From: Lachnospiraceae bacterium
GTDB lineage: Bacteria > Bacillota > Clostridia > Lachnospirales > Lachnospiraceae
Direction of reading: 5' to 3'
Length of the DNA: 34,809 nt
NCBI GenBank assembly: GCA_017440575.1
Contig: JAFSGY010000024.1
Span: 1 to 34,809, forward strand
Below are positions 9,146 to 18,500 of the stretch, piece by piece. Below the pieces are notes generated by a model. That model had not been told where the DNA came from. It saw nothing but the letters and a program-made list of their open reading frames with translations, and did not search any database. Position numbers and translations under genes: made by a program. The number at the start of each line of letters is the position of its first letter. Positions within the stretch are counted from its first letter, which is position 1.

Positions 9146-11710
9146 ATGGGTATTATCAATAAAATGTTCGGCACACATAGCGAACGTGAGTTAAAAAGAA
9201 TTGAACCAATAGTAAAGAAAATAGAAGGCTATCGTGATGCAATGGGACAGCTCTCTGATGAAGAGCTTCGTGGGAAGACAGAAGAATTCAAGAAGCGTCT
9301 AGCAGACGGAGAAACGCTTGACCAGCTGTTACCGGAAGCGTATGCAGTAGTAAGAGAAGCGGCAAAGCGTGTAATGAATCAGGAACATTACCGTGTACAG
9401 TTAGTCGGTGGTGTTATTCTTCATCAAGGACGTATTGCGGAGATGAAAACAGGTGAAGGTAAGACGCAGACAGCTCTTTTACCTGCATATCTGAATGCCT
9501 TGGAGGGAAAGGGTGTACATGTTGTAACAGTTAACGATTATCTTGCAAAACGAGATGCTGATTGGATGGGACAGGTACACAGATTTTTAGGACTTACAGT
9601 AGGTGTTGTTCTGAACAGCATGACACCGCAGGAACGTCAGGAAGCATATGGCTGTGATATTACTTATGTAACCAATAATGAGCTTGGTTTTGATTACTTA
9701 AGAGATAACATGGTTATCTATAAGGAACAGCTTGTATTAAGAGATTTGAACTTTGCGATTATCGACGAGGTTGACTCAGTATTAGTTGACGAGGCAAGAA
9801 CACCGTTGATTATTTCAGGACAGAGTGGAAAGTCAACCAGATTATATGAAGTGTGTGATATTCTTGCAAGACAGATGAAACGTGGTGATGACGTAGAAGA
9901 CATGTCTAAGTTAGACATTATCATGGGTATCGTGCAGGAAGAAAATGGTGACTTTGTTGTTAACGAGAAGGATAAGGTAATCAATCTTACAGCAGAAGGT
10001 GTGGCAAAGGTAGAGAAGTTCTTCCAGATTGAGAACCTTGCAGACCCTGAAAACCTTGAGATTCAGCACAATATCATCCTTGCACTTCGTGCGCATAATC
10101 TGATGTTCCGCGATAAGGACTATGTGGTAAAAGACGATCAGGTTATGATTGTTGATGAATTTACCGGTCGTATTATGCCGGGACGTCGTTATTCTGATGG
10201 TTTGCATCAGGCAATCGAGGCAAAGGAAAAGGTAAAGGTTAAGCGTGAGAGCAAGACACTTGCTAATATTACCTTCCAGAACTTCTTCAACAAATATAAG
10301 AAGAAGGCAGGTATGACTGGTACAGCGCTTACAGAAGAGAAGGAATTCCGTGATATCTATGGAATGGACGTTGTAGAAGTTCCGACCAACCGTCCTGTGG
10401 CAAGAATCGATATGCAGGATAGTGTATATAAGACTAGAAAAGAAAAGTTAAAGGCAATTGTAGATGCTGTAGAAGCTGCACATGCCAAGGGACAGCCTGT
10501 ACTGGTAGGTACGATTACCATTGAAGCATCTGAAGAATTAAGTGGTATGCTGAAGAAGAGAGGTATTCAGCATAAGGTATTGAATGCAAAGTTCCACGAA
10601 CTGGAAGCAGAAATCGTTGCAGATGCAGGACAGCATGGTGCAGTAACCATCGCTACCAACATGGCTGGTCGAGGTACCGATATCAAGCTTGATGAGGAAG
10701 CAAGAGCAGCAGGCGGTTTAATGATTATCGGTACAGAAAGACATGAGTCAAGACGTATTGATAACCAGTTAAGAGGTCGTTCAGGTCGTCAGGGTGACCC
10801 TGGTGTATCTAAGTTCTATATTTCTTTGGAAGATGACCTTATGCGTTTATTCGGTTCTGAGCGTCTGATTAATATGTTCAATACACTTGGTATTCCGGAA
10901 GGACAGGAAATTGAGCATAAGATGCTGACAACTGCCATTGAAAATGCGCAGAAGAAGATAGAGAACAATAACTTTGGTATCAGAAAGAACCTGTTAGAGT
11001 ACGATCAGGTTATGAATGAACAAAGAGAAATTATCTATGAAGAGCGTCGACGTGTATTAAATGGAGAAAGTATGCGTGATGCAATTTACAAGATGATTAC
11101 AGATCTTGTAGAAAATGCAGTAGATACTGCTATAAATGATGATTTGGAGCCGGAAGAGTGGGATTTAAAGGAATTGAATTCTCTTCTGTTGCCAACGATT
11201 CCAATTATGCCGGTTGCATTAAGTAGAATCAACAAGAAGACTAAGAATGGCTTAAAGCATCAGCTCAAGGAAGAAGCAGTTAAGCTTTATGAGAGCAAGG
11301 AAGCAGAGTTCCCTGAACCGGAATCCATTCGTGAGATTGAACGTGTCATTCTTTTGAAGGTAATTGATAGAAAGTGGATGGATCACATTGACGATATGGA
11401 TCAGTTACGTCAGGGTATTGGTCTTCAGGCATATGCGCAGAAGAACCCATTAATCGAGTATAAGATGAGCGGTTATGATATGTTTGATGCCATGACATCG
11501 AATATCAAGGAAGATACCGTAAGACTTCTGCTTCGTGTTAGAGTAGAGCAGAGGGTAGAAAGAGAGGAGGTTGCCAAGGTAACCGGTACTAACAAGGATG
11601 ATTCTGCCAAGGCTCCAGTTGTCAAAAAAGAGACTAAGGTATATCCAAATGATCCTTGTCCATGTGGAAGTGGCAAGAAATATAAGCAGTGCTGCGGACG
11701 CAATTCGTAA
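9146..11710 (+). CDS. secA: Preprotein translocase ATPase SecA
   Basis: The motor ATPase that drives unfolded preproteins through SecYEG. I start it at ATG 9146 (854 residues) because GGAG lies 6 bp upstream; the TTG at 9134 overlaps that ribosome binding site. Visible features are the N-terminal SecA signature, Walker [17 protein letters not shown] (around residue 103), the [19 protein letters not shown] Walker B region (around residues 205-225), the second nucleotide-binding fold with [13 protein letters not shown] and [17 protein letters not shown], and a C-terminal SEC-C zinc motif [17 protein letters not shown] that contacts SecB-like partners or ribosomes. The length is typical for a Clostridia housekeeping SecA, not an accessory SecA2. 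Terminators lie on both sides, so it is probably monocistronic. Confidence 0.98.
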   Translation: MGIINKMFGTHSERELKRIEPIVKKIEGYRDAMGQLSDEELRGKTEEFKKRLADGETLDQLLPEAYAVVREAAKRVMNQEHYRVQLVGGVILHQGRIAEMKTGEGKTQTALLPAYLNALEGKGVHVVTVNDYLAKRDADWMGQVHRFLGLTVGVVLNSMTPQERQEAYGCDITYVTNNELGFDYLRDNMVIYKEQLVLRDLNFAIIDEVDSVLVDEARTPLIISGQSGKSTRLYEVCDILARQMKRGDDVEDMSKLDIIMGIVQEENGDFVVNEKDKVINLTAEGVAKVEKFFQIENLADPENLEIQHNIILALRAHNLMFRDKDYVVKDDQVMIVDEFTGRIMPGRRYSDGLHQAIEAKEKVKVKRESKTLANITFQNFFNKYKKKAGMTGTALTEEKEFRDIYGMDVVEVPTNRPVARIDMQDSVYKTRKEKLKAIVDAVEAAHAKGQPVLVGTITIEASEELSGMLKKRGIQHKVLNAKFHELEAEIVADAGQHGAVTIATNMAGRGTDIKLDEEARAAGGLMIIGTERHESRRIDNQLRGRSGRQGDPGVSKFYISLEDDLMRLFGSERLINMFNTLGIPEGQEIEHKMLTTAIENAQKKIENNNFGIRKNLLEYDQVMNEQREIIYEERRRVLNGESMRDAIYKMITDLVENAVDTAINDDLEPEEWDLKELNSLLLPTIPIMPVALSRINKKTKNGLKHQLKEEAVKLYESKEAEFPEPESIREIERVILLKVIDRKWMDHIDDMDQLRQGIGLQAYAQKNPLIEYKMSGYDMFDAMTSNIKEDTVRLLLRVRVEQRVEREEVAKVTGTNKDDSAKAPVVKKETKVYPNDPCPCGSGKKYKQCCGRNS

Positions 11711-11721
11711 AAGATAAAAAT

Positions 11722-11760
11722 AAATAGCCTTGGAAAGCTTGCTTTCTAAAGGCTATTTTT
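11722..11760 (+). terminator. Intrinsic terminator after secA
   Basis: AAATAGCCTT pairs with AAAGGCTATTT around an inner GAAAGC/GCTTTC stem, and ends in five T. It lies 12 bp after the secA stop codon. Confidence 0.85.
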
Positions 11761-11836
11761 GTATGATTGCTATGTGAGTGATGGTGTGAATACATCTTAT
11801 TGCAGAATTAAGATAGAATAAAAGGTGGTGAACGCA

Positions 11837-12965
11837 ATGGTAGAACTCGACCAGATGAAACAAGAGTTACAAACATACGAAAGTCCATTAGCGGAAGTGA
11901 GGGATTCACTTTGACCTTGTAAGCAAGGAGAAGAGAATCGAAGAATTAGAACGAGAAATGGAAGCACCGGGTTTTTGGGATGATCCTGACCGTTCAAACC
12001 GTTTGATGAAGGAATTAAAGGTATTAAAGGGAACCGTAGAACAGGGCAACCATTTGAAAACACAATATGAAGATATTGAGACACTGATAGAGATGGGATA
12101 TGAAGCCGATGACCCGGATATGATTCCCGAAATCAGACAGGAGTTGGATTCCTTTATTGAGGAATTTGAAGCATTAAGAATCAGCACTCTATTATCTGAG
12201 GAGTACGATAAGTGTAATGCGATTTTGAAGCTGAATGCTGGTGCAGGTGGAACTGAAAGCTGTGATTGGGCAAATATGCTCTATCGTATGTATACCAGAT
12301 GGGCAGAGAAAAAAGGTTTTGCACTTGAAGTGTTAGACTTTTTAGATGGTGATGAAGCCGGAATTAAGTCCATTACCTTTCAGGTAAATGGTGAAAATGC
12401 GTATGGATATCTCAAATCAGAAAAGGGTGTACACAGATTAGTGCGAATTTCCCCGTTTAATGCACAGGGAAAACGACAGACATCCTTCGTATCCTTAGAT
12501 GTTATGCCGGATATCGAAGAAGATCTTGATGTAGAGATTAATGAGGACGATTTACGAATTGATACCTACCGAAGCAGTGGCGCAGGTGGACAGCATATCA
12601 ATAAGACATCATCCGCAATACGTATCACGCATCTTCCTACAGGAATTGTAGTACAATGTCAGAACGAGCGTTCACAGTTCCAAAATAAAGATAAAGCAAT
12701 GCAGATGTTAAAAGCAAAGCTGTATATGCTGAAAAAGGAAGCAAATGCAGAGAAACTCTCAGATATTCGTGGTGAAATCAAGGATATCGGGTGGGGTAAT
12801 CAGATTCGTTCTTACGTTATGCAGCCATATACCATGGTAAAAGACCACAGAACAGGCTGCGAATCTGGTAACGTAGATGCCGTGATGGACGGAGCTCTTG
12901 ACAGCTTTATCAACGCTTATCTCAAGTGGAAGAGCGTTGGCGGCAAGCCGGTAGAAGAGGTATAA
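11837..12965 (+). CDS. prfB: Peptide chain release factor 2, with programmed +1 frameshift
   Basis: RF2 recognises UGA and UAA stop codons and triggers peptide release. Translation starts at ATG 11837 (GGTGG site upstream) and reads 25 codons to an in-frame TGA at 11912-11914. The slippery context CTT-TGA-C and an upstream GAGGG Shine-Dalgarno-like element allow a +1 shift, after which reading continues from 11913 to 12965. The joined product has 375 residues, the usual length. The stop-codon recognition tripeptide SPF lies in RISPFNAQGKRQTSF, and the catalytic GGQ motif in SSGAGGQHINKTSSAIRIT. The frameshift provides the classical autoregulation: low RF2 favours slipping and more RF2. A gene finder that does not model the shift would start it wrongly at 11958. 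Confidence 0.97.
11909..11915 (+). promoter_or_regulatory. prfB recoding site (CTT TGA C)
   Basis: This is the conserved RF2 frameshift heptamer: CTT at 11909-11911 in the zero frame, TGA at 11912-11914, then C. The purine-rich GTGAGGG lies a few bases upstream and can pair with 16S rRNA to promote slippage. Confidence 0.93.
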
Positions 12966-13014
12966 AATGGGGAGAAACGCATTCTGCGCGAAAGCAGCTC
13001 CCTAGCTAATAATT

Positions 13015-13059
13015 GAGATAGATATCTTGGAGTTTGTTCAAGATACCTATCTCTTTTTT
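13015..13059 (+). terminator. Intrinsic terminator after prfB
   Basis: GAGATAGATATCTTG pairs with CAAGATACCTATCTC (one mismatch) and is followed by six T, 50 bp after the prfB stop. Confidence 0.85.
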
Positions 13060-13155
13060 GATGTGAAAAGGTGCCCTTTTTGGTATGCATGAGAGCCTTC
13101 AGCCCAATCATTATCATAGAAGATTAGTATTTACAGACTTTTCTTCACACACTCG

Positions 13156-13196
13156 AAAAAGCAAGGAAAGTTTCTTTAAACACTCCTTGCTTTTTT
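13156..13196. terminator. Bidirectional terminator-like hairpin in an intergenic region
   Basis: GCAAGGA (13161-13167) pairs with TCCTTGC (13184-13190), flanked by A5 on the left and T6 on the right, so it can work in both directions. No gene ends directly at it. Confidence 0.65.
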
Positions 13197-13371
13197 ACTA
13201 TTTCATATTTAAATATAACAGTTCCACATCCAAACTTGTAAAATCAAATTTACTTAACTGAATCAAGCCTAGATTCCTATCCTATCAATATCTATGTGTT
13301 TTTCCCTTTGCCCTTGCATCTCTTATCAATAGTTTTAAAGAAATTCGTTTTCAGTTCCTGTGGCTTATAGT

Positions 13372-13400
13372 AAAAAAGGCGGGAAATTCTTCCCGCCTAC
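13372..13400 (-). terminator. Intrinsic terminator of the DUF975-like gene
   Basis: On the minus strand, GGCGGGAA and TTCCCGCC form a perfect stem followed by six T, about 50 bp after the stop of the minus-strand gene. Confidence 0.85.
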
Positions 13401-13451
13401 GGTGGTTCAAAGAGCTCTCGCCCAGACTAAAAATTGTAATGCATTACAGCT

Positions 13452-14189
13452 TTATTCCTGCATCTTCCTATTCCTGTGCGCCATAATATCTAGATAGAAA
13501 TTCGTGCAGGTCACATTCATGTACGGAATAATCCATACCAATGGCAGACAACAAAGAAATACACTAAGAAACATCAATGGAAGAAAACAAAACTGTAATA
13601 ACAAATAACGAATGCAATTTCCCTTCATAATCTCCAAGCTTTTCTTGAATAGCTCCATAACAGTCAGATTTGGAAAATCCAACAACAGATAGAACATCGG
13701 AAAAATAGGAAGTGTAATCAGCATATACACAATCGTACCGATTAAGGTAGCAATACTGGTTGTTAATAAGGTGTTATAGTCCAAACCATCAGGTGCAAGC
13801 CATAAGATAATATTGGACGGTAACATGCAAATGGTATTTAACAGGGCAAAGATAAACTGAACCTTGATTGCCTTATCCGGACTATGCTTGAAGGCATAAA
13901 ATAAATCAGAAATTTGACATGGCATACCACACGCTGTATGTAGGAAGAGTAAACAGGAACCAACCTGTAAAATACCTGCAAATAGCTGAATAATGAAGCT
14001 GATAATAAAATAAAAAATATTACTAACTAAATCTGTTTCAGGAAACAGAAGAATTCCGATAGAATTGGCAAACAGGATAATAAGCTCCTGCAGAAGTAAG
14101 GCACCGATTAGGGTAGCCAGTTTTCCGTTCATCTGCCTGCGTGCAAGTGTCATAAGTTCCGTAAAGGATTTATAAAGGGGCATAATCAT
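13452..14189 (-). CDS. DUF975-like integral membrane protein
   Basis: About 245 residues. I start it at ATG 14189, because AAAGTGAG lies just upstream on the minus strand; the longer reading from 14216 would begin with TTG and has no ribosome binding site. The protein has an N-terminal cytoplasmic ARRQMNGKLATLIGALLLQ segment, then about five or six hydrophobic helices and a short basic C-terminus. The pattern, with FYAFKHSPDKAIKVQFIF in the middle, resembles DUF975-type membrane proteins of Firmicutes, whose role is not established. A promoter (14233-14261) and terminator bracket it, so it is monocistronic and divergent from tex. Confidence 0.65.
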   Translation of the reverse strand: MIMPLYKSFTELMTLARRQMNGKLATLIGALLLQELIILFANSIGILLFPETDLVSNIFYFIISFIIQLFAGILQVGSCLLFLHTACGMPCQISDLFYAFKHSPDKAIKVQFIFALLNTICMLPSNIILWLAPDGLDYNTLLTTSIATLIGTIVYMLITLPIFPMFYLLLDFPNLTVMELFKKSLEIMKGNCIRYLLLQFCFLPLMFLSVFLCCLPLVWIIPYMNVTCTNFYLDIMAHRNRKMQE

Positions 14190-14232
14190 TCTCACTTTCT
14201 TACCTATAAAATACAATTAGAAATACTTAAAT

Positions 14233-14261
14233 AGTGTATCATTTTTAACCAAATAAGACAA
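14233..14261 (-). promoter_or_regulatory. Predicted sigma-A promoter of the DUF975-like gene
   Basis: On the minus strand, TTGTCT (plus 14256-14261) and TACACT (plus 14233-14238) are 17 bp apart. It is back-to-back with the tex promoter. Confidence 0.6.
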
Positions 14262-14268
14262 TTCTTTC

Positions 14269-14297
14269 TTGAATGGAAAGGGGAGATTTGGTAAAAT
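14269..14297 (+). promoter_or_regulatory. Predicted sigma-A promoter of tex
   Basis: TTGAAT (14269-14274) and TAAAAT (14292-14297) are 17 bp apart, with the start codon 39 bp downstream of the -10 box. Confidence 0.55.
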
Positions 14298-14335
14298 CAA
14301 AAGGATTGGAACAAAAGTAAGAAAGGATATGACGA

Positions 14336-16684
14336 ATGGATATCATACTGAAACTGAAAGACGAATTAAACGTTGAAAAATGGCAGGTAGAAGCTGCTGT
14401 AAAATTAATAGATGAAGGCAATACCATTCCTTTCATCTCTCGATACCGTAAGGAGGTAACCGGTTCGTTAAACGATGAGGTTTTAAGAAATCTCCATGAG
14501 AGATTGACCTATCTTCGTAATCTGGAAGAGAAGAAGGAGCAGGTATTAAATAGTATTGAAGAACAGGGACAGCTGACAGAGGAACTGAGAGCCAAGATTG
14601 TAGCAGCAGAGACCATGGTAGTTGTAGAGGACTTATATCGTCCGTACAGACCAAAGAGAAAGACAAGAGCAAGTGTTGCCAAGGAAAAGGGCTTAGACGG
14701 ACTTGCGAATATCATTCTTGCACAGGAAACAACAAAGTCACTGATAGAAGAGGCAGAAAGCTTTGTTAGTGAGGAAAAAGAAGTAAAGAATGTAAAGGAA
14801 GCATTACAGGGTGCTATGGACATTATTGCAGAAATGATTTCTGATAATGCAGATTATAGAGCTTATATTCGTGAGGCAACCTTTGAAGAAGGAAAGCTTA
14901 TCAGTCAGGCAAAGGATGAAAAGGCAGAAAGTGTATATGAGATGTATTACGCTTACGAAGAGCCTGTCAGCAAGGTTGCAGGACACAGAGTGCTTGCTAT
15001 TAATCGTGGTGAAAATGAGAAGATTTTAACCGTAAAGATTGCAGCACCGGAAGAAAGAATCTTACGTTTCCTTGAGAAAAAGGTTATCATAGCTGAGAAT
15101 GAAAATACCACTCCTGCATTACAGGCAACCATTCAAGACAGCTATCAGCGTCTGATTGCACCTGCTATTGAAAGAGAAATCAGAAACGAATTGACTGAAA
15201 AGGCAGAGGATGGTGCGATTTCCGTATTTGGCAAGAACTTAGAGCAGCTTCTTATGCAGCCGCCAATTGCCGGAAAGGTTGTATTAGGATGGGATCCTGC
15301 ATTCAGAACAGGTTGTAAGCTTGCTGTTGTTGATGAGACAGGAAAGGTACTTGATACTAAGGTAATCTATCCAACAGCGCCACAGAATAAGGTTGAGGAA
15401 GCCAAGGCAGAGCTGAAAAAGCTCATTAAGAAATATAACATTAGTCTGATTTCTGTAGGAAATGGTACAGCTTCTAGAGAGTCAGAGCAGGTTATTGTAG
15501 AATTAATTAAGGAGCTGGATACACCGGTTCAGTACATCATTGTAAATGAGGCAGGAGCTTCTGTATATTCAGCAAGTAAGCTTGCAACCGAAGAGTTCCC
15601 TAATTTTGACGTAGGACAGAGAAGTGCTGCTTCCATTGCAAGAAGATTACAGGATCCATTAGCAGAGCTGGTAAAGATTGATCCAAAATCCATCGGTGTA
15701 GGTCAGTATCAGCATGATATGAACCAGAAGAAGCTTGGAGAAGCATTGAACGGTGTCGTAGAGGATTCTGTAAATAAGGTTGGTGTAGACTTAAATACAG
15801 CTTCTGCTTCCCTGTTAGAATATATTTCCGGCATCAGCAAGGTAATTGCGAAGAATATCGTAGATTACCGTGAAACAAATGGCCGTTTTACCAACCGTAA
15901 GCAGCTGTTAAAGGTTGCAAAGCTTGGACCAAAGGCATTTGAGCAGTGTGCTGGCTTTATGCGTATCTTAGATGGTGACAATCCACTGGATGCGACAAGT
16001 GTACATCCTGAGTCTTATGAGGCAGCAGAGAAATTATTAGAAAAACTGAACCTTACGATGGATGATTTAAAGGAAATCCAGAAAAAGGCAGTAGCGCAGA
16101 AAGGTAAGCCGGTACAGAAGACAAAGCCTGCAAAGCAGGATAATAAAAAGAACAAAATCGTTATCCGTAATACCAATACTGCAATGGGTAAGGCTCTTGC
16201 AGCAGCAATGGGCGGTGTAGAATTACAGCAAGAGAATACCAAGACAGCAACCGCAGTTATGGATAAGGAAGCGGTAATGGCAGGCGGACTTGAGAGAAAA
16301 GTTAAGGATAAGAAGAAGCTTGCGGAAGAGCTTGGAATCGGTGAGATTACCTTAACGGATATCTTAAAAGAGCTTGAAAAGCCGGCTCGTGACCCTAGAG
16401 AGGACATGCCCGCACCAATTTTAAGAAGCGATGTCTTAGACATGAAGGACTTAAAGCCGGGCATGGTATTAAAGGGAACCGTAAGAAATGTTATCGACTT
16501 TGGTGTATTCGTAGATATCGGTGTACATCAGGATGGTCTGGTTCACATTTCCCAGATTACTGAGAAATTCATCAAGCATCCGTTAGAGGCAGTCAGCGTA
16601 GGTGATATCGTTGACGTTAAGGTTATGGATGTAGACTTGGCAAAGAAGAGAATTTCACTGACCATGAGATTGGACGAGAAATAA
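14336..16684 (+). CDS. tex: Tex family S1 RNA-binding transcription accessory protein
   Basis: Tex proteins bind nucleic acid and act in transcription termination or processing. The 782-residue product shows the standard order: an N-terminal helical Tex domain with ISRYRKEVTGSLNDEVLR (about residues 33-50), a YqgF/RuvC-like domain with VLGWDPAFRTGCKLAVVDE (about 317-335), a helix-hairpin-helix region with SGISKVIAKNIVDYR and LGPKAFEQCAGFMRI (about 500-545), and a C-terminal S1 domain with GTVRNVIDFGVFVDIGVHQ (about 710-730). Between the HhH region and the S1 domain lies an extra lysine/alanine-rich stretch of some 60 residues (about 580-670) that makes the protein longer than many Tex proteins. 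It has its own promoter and a weak hairpin after the stop. Confidence 0.95.
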   Translation: MDIILKLKDELNVEKWQVEAAVKLIDEGNTIPFISRYRKEVTGSLNDEVLRNLHERLTYLRNLEEKKEQVLNSIEEQGQLTEELRAKIVAAETMVVVEDLYRPYRPKRKTRASVAKEKGLDGLANIILAQETTKSLIEEAESFVSEEKEVKNVKEALQGAMDIIAEMISDNADYRAYIREATFEEGKLISQAKDEKAESVYEMYYAYEEPVSKVAGHRVLAINRGENEKILTVKIAAPEERILRFLEKKVIIAENENTTPALQATIQDSYQRLIAPAIEREIRNELTEKAEDGAISVFGKNLEQLLMQPPIAGKVVLGWDPAFRTGCKLAVVDETGKVLDTKVIYPTAPQNKVEEAKAELKKLIKKYNISLISVGNGTASRESEQVIVELIKELDTPVQYIIVNEAGASVYSASKLATEEFPNFDVGQRSAASIARRLQDPLAELVKIDPKSIGVGQYQHDMNQKKLGEALNGVVEDSVNKVGVDLNTASASLLEYISGISKVIAKNIVDYRETNGRFTNRKQLLKVAKLGPKAFEQCAGFMRILDGDNPLDATSVHPESYEAAEKLLEKLNLTMDDLKEIQKKAVAQKGKPVQKTKPAKQDNKKNKIVIRNTNTAMGKALAAAMGGVELQQENTKTATAVMDKEAVMAGGLERKVKDKKKLAEELGIGEITLTDILKELEKPARDPREDMPAPILRSDVLDMKDLKPGMVLKGTVRNVIDFGVFVDIGVHQDGLVHISQITEKFIKHPLEAVSVGDIVDVKVMDVDLAKKRISLTMRLDEK

Positions 16685-16697
16685 TGAAGGTTTTATG

Positions 16698-16722
16698 GAG
16701 GCATCCGAGAGGGTGCCTCTTT
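16698..16722 (+). terminator. Weak intrinsic terminator after tex
   Basis: GAGGCATCC pairs with GGGTGCCTC with wobble and a four-base loop, followed by only three T. It is a plausible but weak terminator 14 bp after the stop. Confidence 0.55.
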
Positions 16723-16807
16723 GCATAAGCGAATTAGAGCAAAGAGGAATACAGCTTATAAACAGTCAGATATGCATTTGGAATAGAAAGGGAGTACAGT
16801 ACTACAA

Positions 16808-17419
16808 ATGAAGGAAACAGAATGGGATAAAAAGCTGAAAATACAAACAACAGGACATGATGATTACAGGGCAGACCAATACCATTTTCCATACGAACCC
16901 ACACCATATTCTGTACTGGAACGATTGGTAGAGAGTGGTTATATAAATGCAAAGAATATTTTGGTAGATTATGGCTGTGGAAAAGGCAGAGTCGGGTTCT
17001 ATCTAAACTATATAATTGGTTGTAACACAATCGGTATCGAATGCGATAAGCGGATATGCGATGTCGCATGGCAGAACCAAAAGACATATGCAGGAAAGAA
17101 AAATGTGGAAATTCTATGTATGAATGCAGAAGCGTATGAGATAGAAAACGCAGACTGTTTTTATTTTTTTAATCCCTTTTCCATAGAGATACTGCGGTCA
17201 GTAATCGGACAAATCATGACTTCTTATTATGAAAAACCAAGACAAATAAGACTGTTTTTCTATTATCCGAACGATGAGTATGTAGCCTATCTAATGAGTG
17301 CACAGGATTTAACTTATATAGATGAGATAGATTGCAGGGATTTGTTTGATGGGAATAATGAAAGAGAGAGAATTATGGTGTTTGAGGTGTCTTTTTGTAA
17401 GCAGATGAAGAATGACTAG
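16808..17419 (+). CDS. Class I SAM-dependent methyltransferase, substrate unknown
   Basis: A 203-residue protein with a Rossmann-type SAM-binding motif I VDYGCGKGRVGFYLN (from Asp54), an acidic motif II end TIGIECDK, and a motif IV-like FYFFNPFS (Asn122-Pro-Phe). The NPF replaces the NPPY of adenine-N6 or glutamine-N5 enzymes, so nucleic acid or protein amide methylation is not implied. No target-recognition domain is visible. It lies at the left end of the accessory island, 123 bp after tex, with AAGGGAG unusually far (about 14 bp) before the ATG. The substrate cannot be proposed. Confidence 0.75.
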   Translation: MKETEWDKKLKIQTTGHDDYRADQYHFPYEPTPYSVLERLVESGYINAKNILVDYGCGKGRVGFYLNYIIGCNTIGIECDKRICDVAWQNQKTYAGKKNVEILCMNAEAYEIENADCFYFFNPFSIEILRSVIGQIMTSYYEKPRQIRLFFYYPNDEYVAYLMSAQDLTYIDEIDCRDLFDGNNERERIMVFEVSFCKQMKND

Positions 17420-17426
17420 AAAAAGG

Positions 17427-17455
17427 TTGTGTAATCTTTTAGATTTGAGTATACT
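17427..17455 (+). promoter_or_regulatory. Predicted promoter and palindromic operator of the toxin-antitoxin-like pair
   Basis: TTGTGT (17427-17432) and TATACT (17450-17455) are 17 bp apart. Within the spacer lies the palindrome AATCT-TTT-AGATT (17433-17445), a position where an autoregulating antitoxin could block polymerase. The regulatory role is inference. Confidence 0.45.
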
Positions 17456-17495
17456 AAAATATATTTAAAGATTTCTCATGTGAGGAGATGATTTG

Positions 17496-17675
17496 ATGTG
17501 TGATGTAAAAAAATATGATGAGATATATCAAGAAATTCTTAAATTACAGCCGGATGATACACTACAATTAATGTTAGAGGCTAAGACAGATGAGGAAAGA
17601 GAATTCTATGAAGTAGTGGGTAATTTTTTGCTACAAATAAAACAGAGACAGGTAATTGCGAGGAAATTGTTCTAG
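17496..17675 (+). CDS. Small protein, putative antitoxin partner of the zeta-like kinase
   Basis: A 59-residue acidic-then-basic helical protein. I start it at ATG 17496, with GAGGAG 8 bp upstream. It ends with TAG whose last base is the first base of the GTG start of the next gene, so translation of the two is almost certainly coupled. The sequence shows an N-terminal YDEIYQEILKLQPDDTLQ stretch and a C-terminal helix FYEVVGNFLLQIKQRQVIAR. I do not see a DNA-binding motif. Position and size match the small companions found directly upstream of zeta-type kinases, so an antitoxin or inhibitor role is inferred from context alone. Confidence 0.6.
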   Translation: MCDVKKYDEIYQEILKLQPDDTLQLMLEAKTDEEREFYEVVGNFLLQIKQRQVIARKLF

Positions 17676-18235
17676 TGAAGAAATACATTTTGATTGCAGG
17701 AGTGAATGGAGCAGGAAAGTCAACTTTATATCAAACTAATTCGGGATTACAAGGAATACCAAGGGTAAATACAGATGAAATACTGCGAGAATTTGGTGAT
17801 TGGAAAAATATCAATGATGTATTTAAAGCTGGAACAATTGCACTTAAAAAAATTACGCAGTATTTTTTGGAAGGAATAACCTTTAATCAAGAAACTACTT
17901 TATGTGGCAATGCTGTAGTGAAATACATTCAAAAAGCAAAAGAGGCAGGTTATCTTATAGAAATACATTATGTTGGAGTTGATTCTGTAGAAATTGCGAA
18001 AGAACGTGTTAGACAACGTGTTCTTGATGGAGGACATGGAATTGACGAAAGTGATATAGAAAGACGATATTATGAATCGTTTAAGCAAATGAATAAGATT
18101 CTCAAAGAATGTGATTTGGTTGTATTTTATGATAATACGGAAGACTTTCGGCGCTTTGCTTTTTTCCAAAGAGGAGAAGTAAGGCTTTTATCAAGGAATA
18201 TACCGAAATGGTTTGAGGAATATATAGAATACTAA
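17675..18235 (+). CDS. Zeta toxin-like P-loop kinase
   Basis: A 186-residue P-loop protein resembling the zeta toxin/COG4185 group. Characterised zeta toxins phosphorylate UDP-N-acetyl sugars and block cell-wall synthesis. Walker A is GVNGAGKST at residues 9-17. VNTDEILREFGDW follows at about residues 30-42, matching the substrate-binding Asp region, and NQETTLCG contains a conserved-looking Glu73. The segment ERVRQRVLDGGHGIDESDIERR near residues 110-131 matches the Arg-rich lid of this kinase family. The start is GTG overlapping the upstream stop codon by one base (TAGTG). Many chromosomal members have not been shown to be toxic, so toxicity is uncertain; the kinase fold is clear. Confidence 0.75.
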   Translation: MKKYILIAGVNGAGKSTLYQTNSGLQGIPRVNTDEILREFGDWKNINDVFKAGTIALKKITQYFLEGITFNQETTLCGNAVVKYIQKAKEAGYLIEIHYVGVDSVEIAKERVRQRVLDGGHGIDESDIERRYYESFKQMNKILKECDLVVFYDNTEDFRRFAFFQRGEVRLLSRNIPKWFEEYIEY

Positions 18236-18236
18236 G

Positions 18237-18265
18237 GCGTCAGCTTCTTTTTTTGGAGCTGACGT
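18237..18265 (+). terminator. Hairpin after the zeta-like kinase gene
   Basis: GCGTCAGCT pairs with AGCTGACGT around a T-rich loop, immediately after the stop codon. The downstream T tract is poor, so termination may be partial. Confidence 0.5.
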
Positions 18266-18290
18266 CGTATATTTTATATTGAAAAAGAAC

Positions 18291-18380
18291 ATGAATATCT
18301 GGAATAATGTCTTTGAAGAGCTGGTATATGATGAATCGGAGTTAAAGGTAAATTATTATAATATGTTGCCACAAAAGTAA
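18291..18380 (+). other. Short unassigned ORF, possible gene remnant
   Basis: A 29-codon ATG-to-TAA frame encodes an acidic, codon-usage-plausible peptide beginning MNIWNNVFEEL and ending in MLPQK. There is no ribosome binding site ahead of it, so it may be the tail of a lost gene. Weak support. Confidence 0.25.
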
Positions 18381-18500
18381 GAGGTTGTATAAGGATTAGT
18401 TTGAGCGGAGCAGAGTAGTTATGTACTTTTGTATGAGGAATTGTAAGAATTAGCATAGTTAGATTTTGATATAAAACAAATGTGGATAGGAGCGAGGAAA

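Larger units (their letters stand above)
13060..13451. other. Intergenic region without a supported gene (392 bp)
   Basis: No ORF here has a credible ribosome binding site or family resemblance. The region holds two hairpin terminators (listed separately) and otherwise AT-rich sequence. The hairpin at 13156-13196 ends no gene that I can recognise, so it may mark a lost gene or a small RNA. Confidence 0.6.

Noticed and set aside
11837-11914. prfB as a broken gene because of the early TGA
   Set aside because: CTT-TGA-C with an upstream GAGGG is the conserved RF2 programmed frameshift, and the downstream frame is complete.
17675-18235. Zeta-like kinase as an ABC transporter ATPase
   Set aside because: It has Walker A but no ABC signature motif or Walker B followed by an H-loop, and no permease is nearby.
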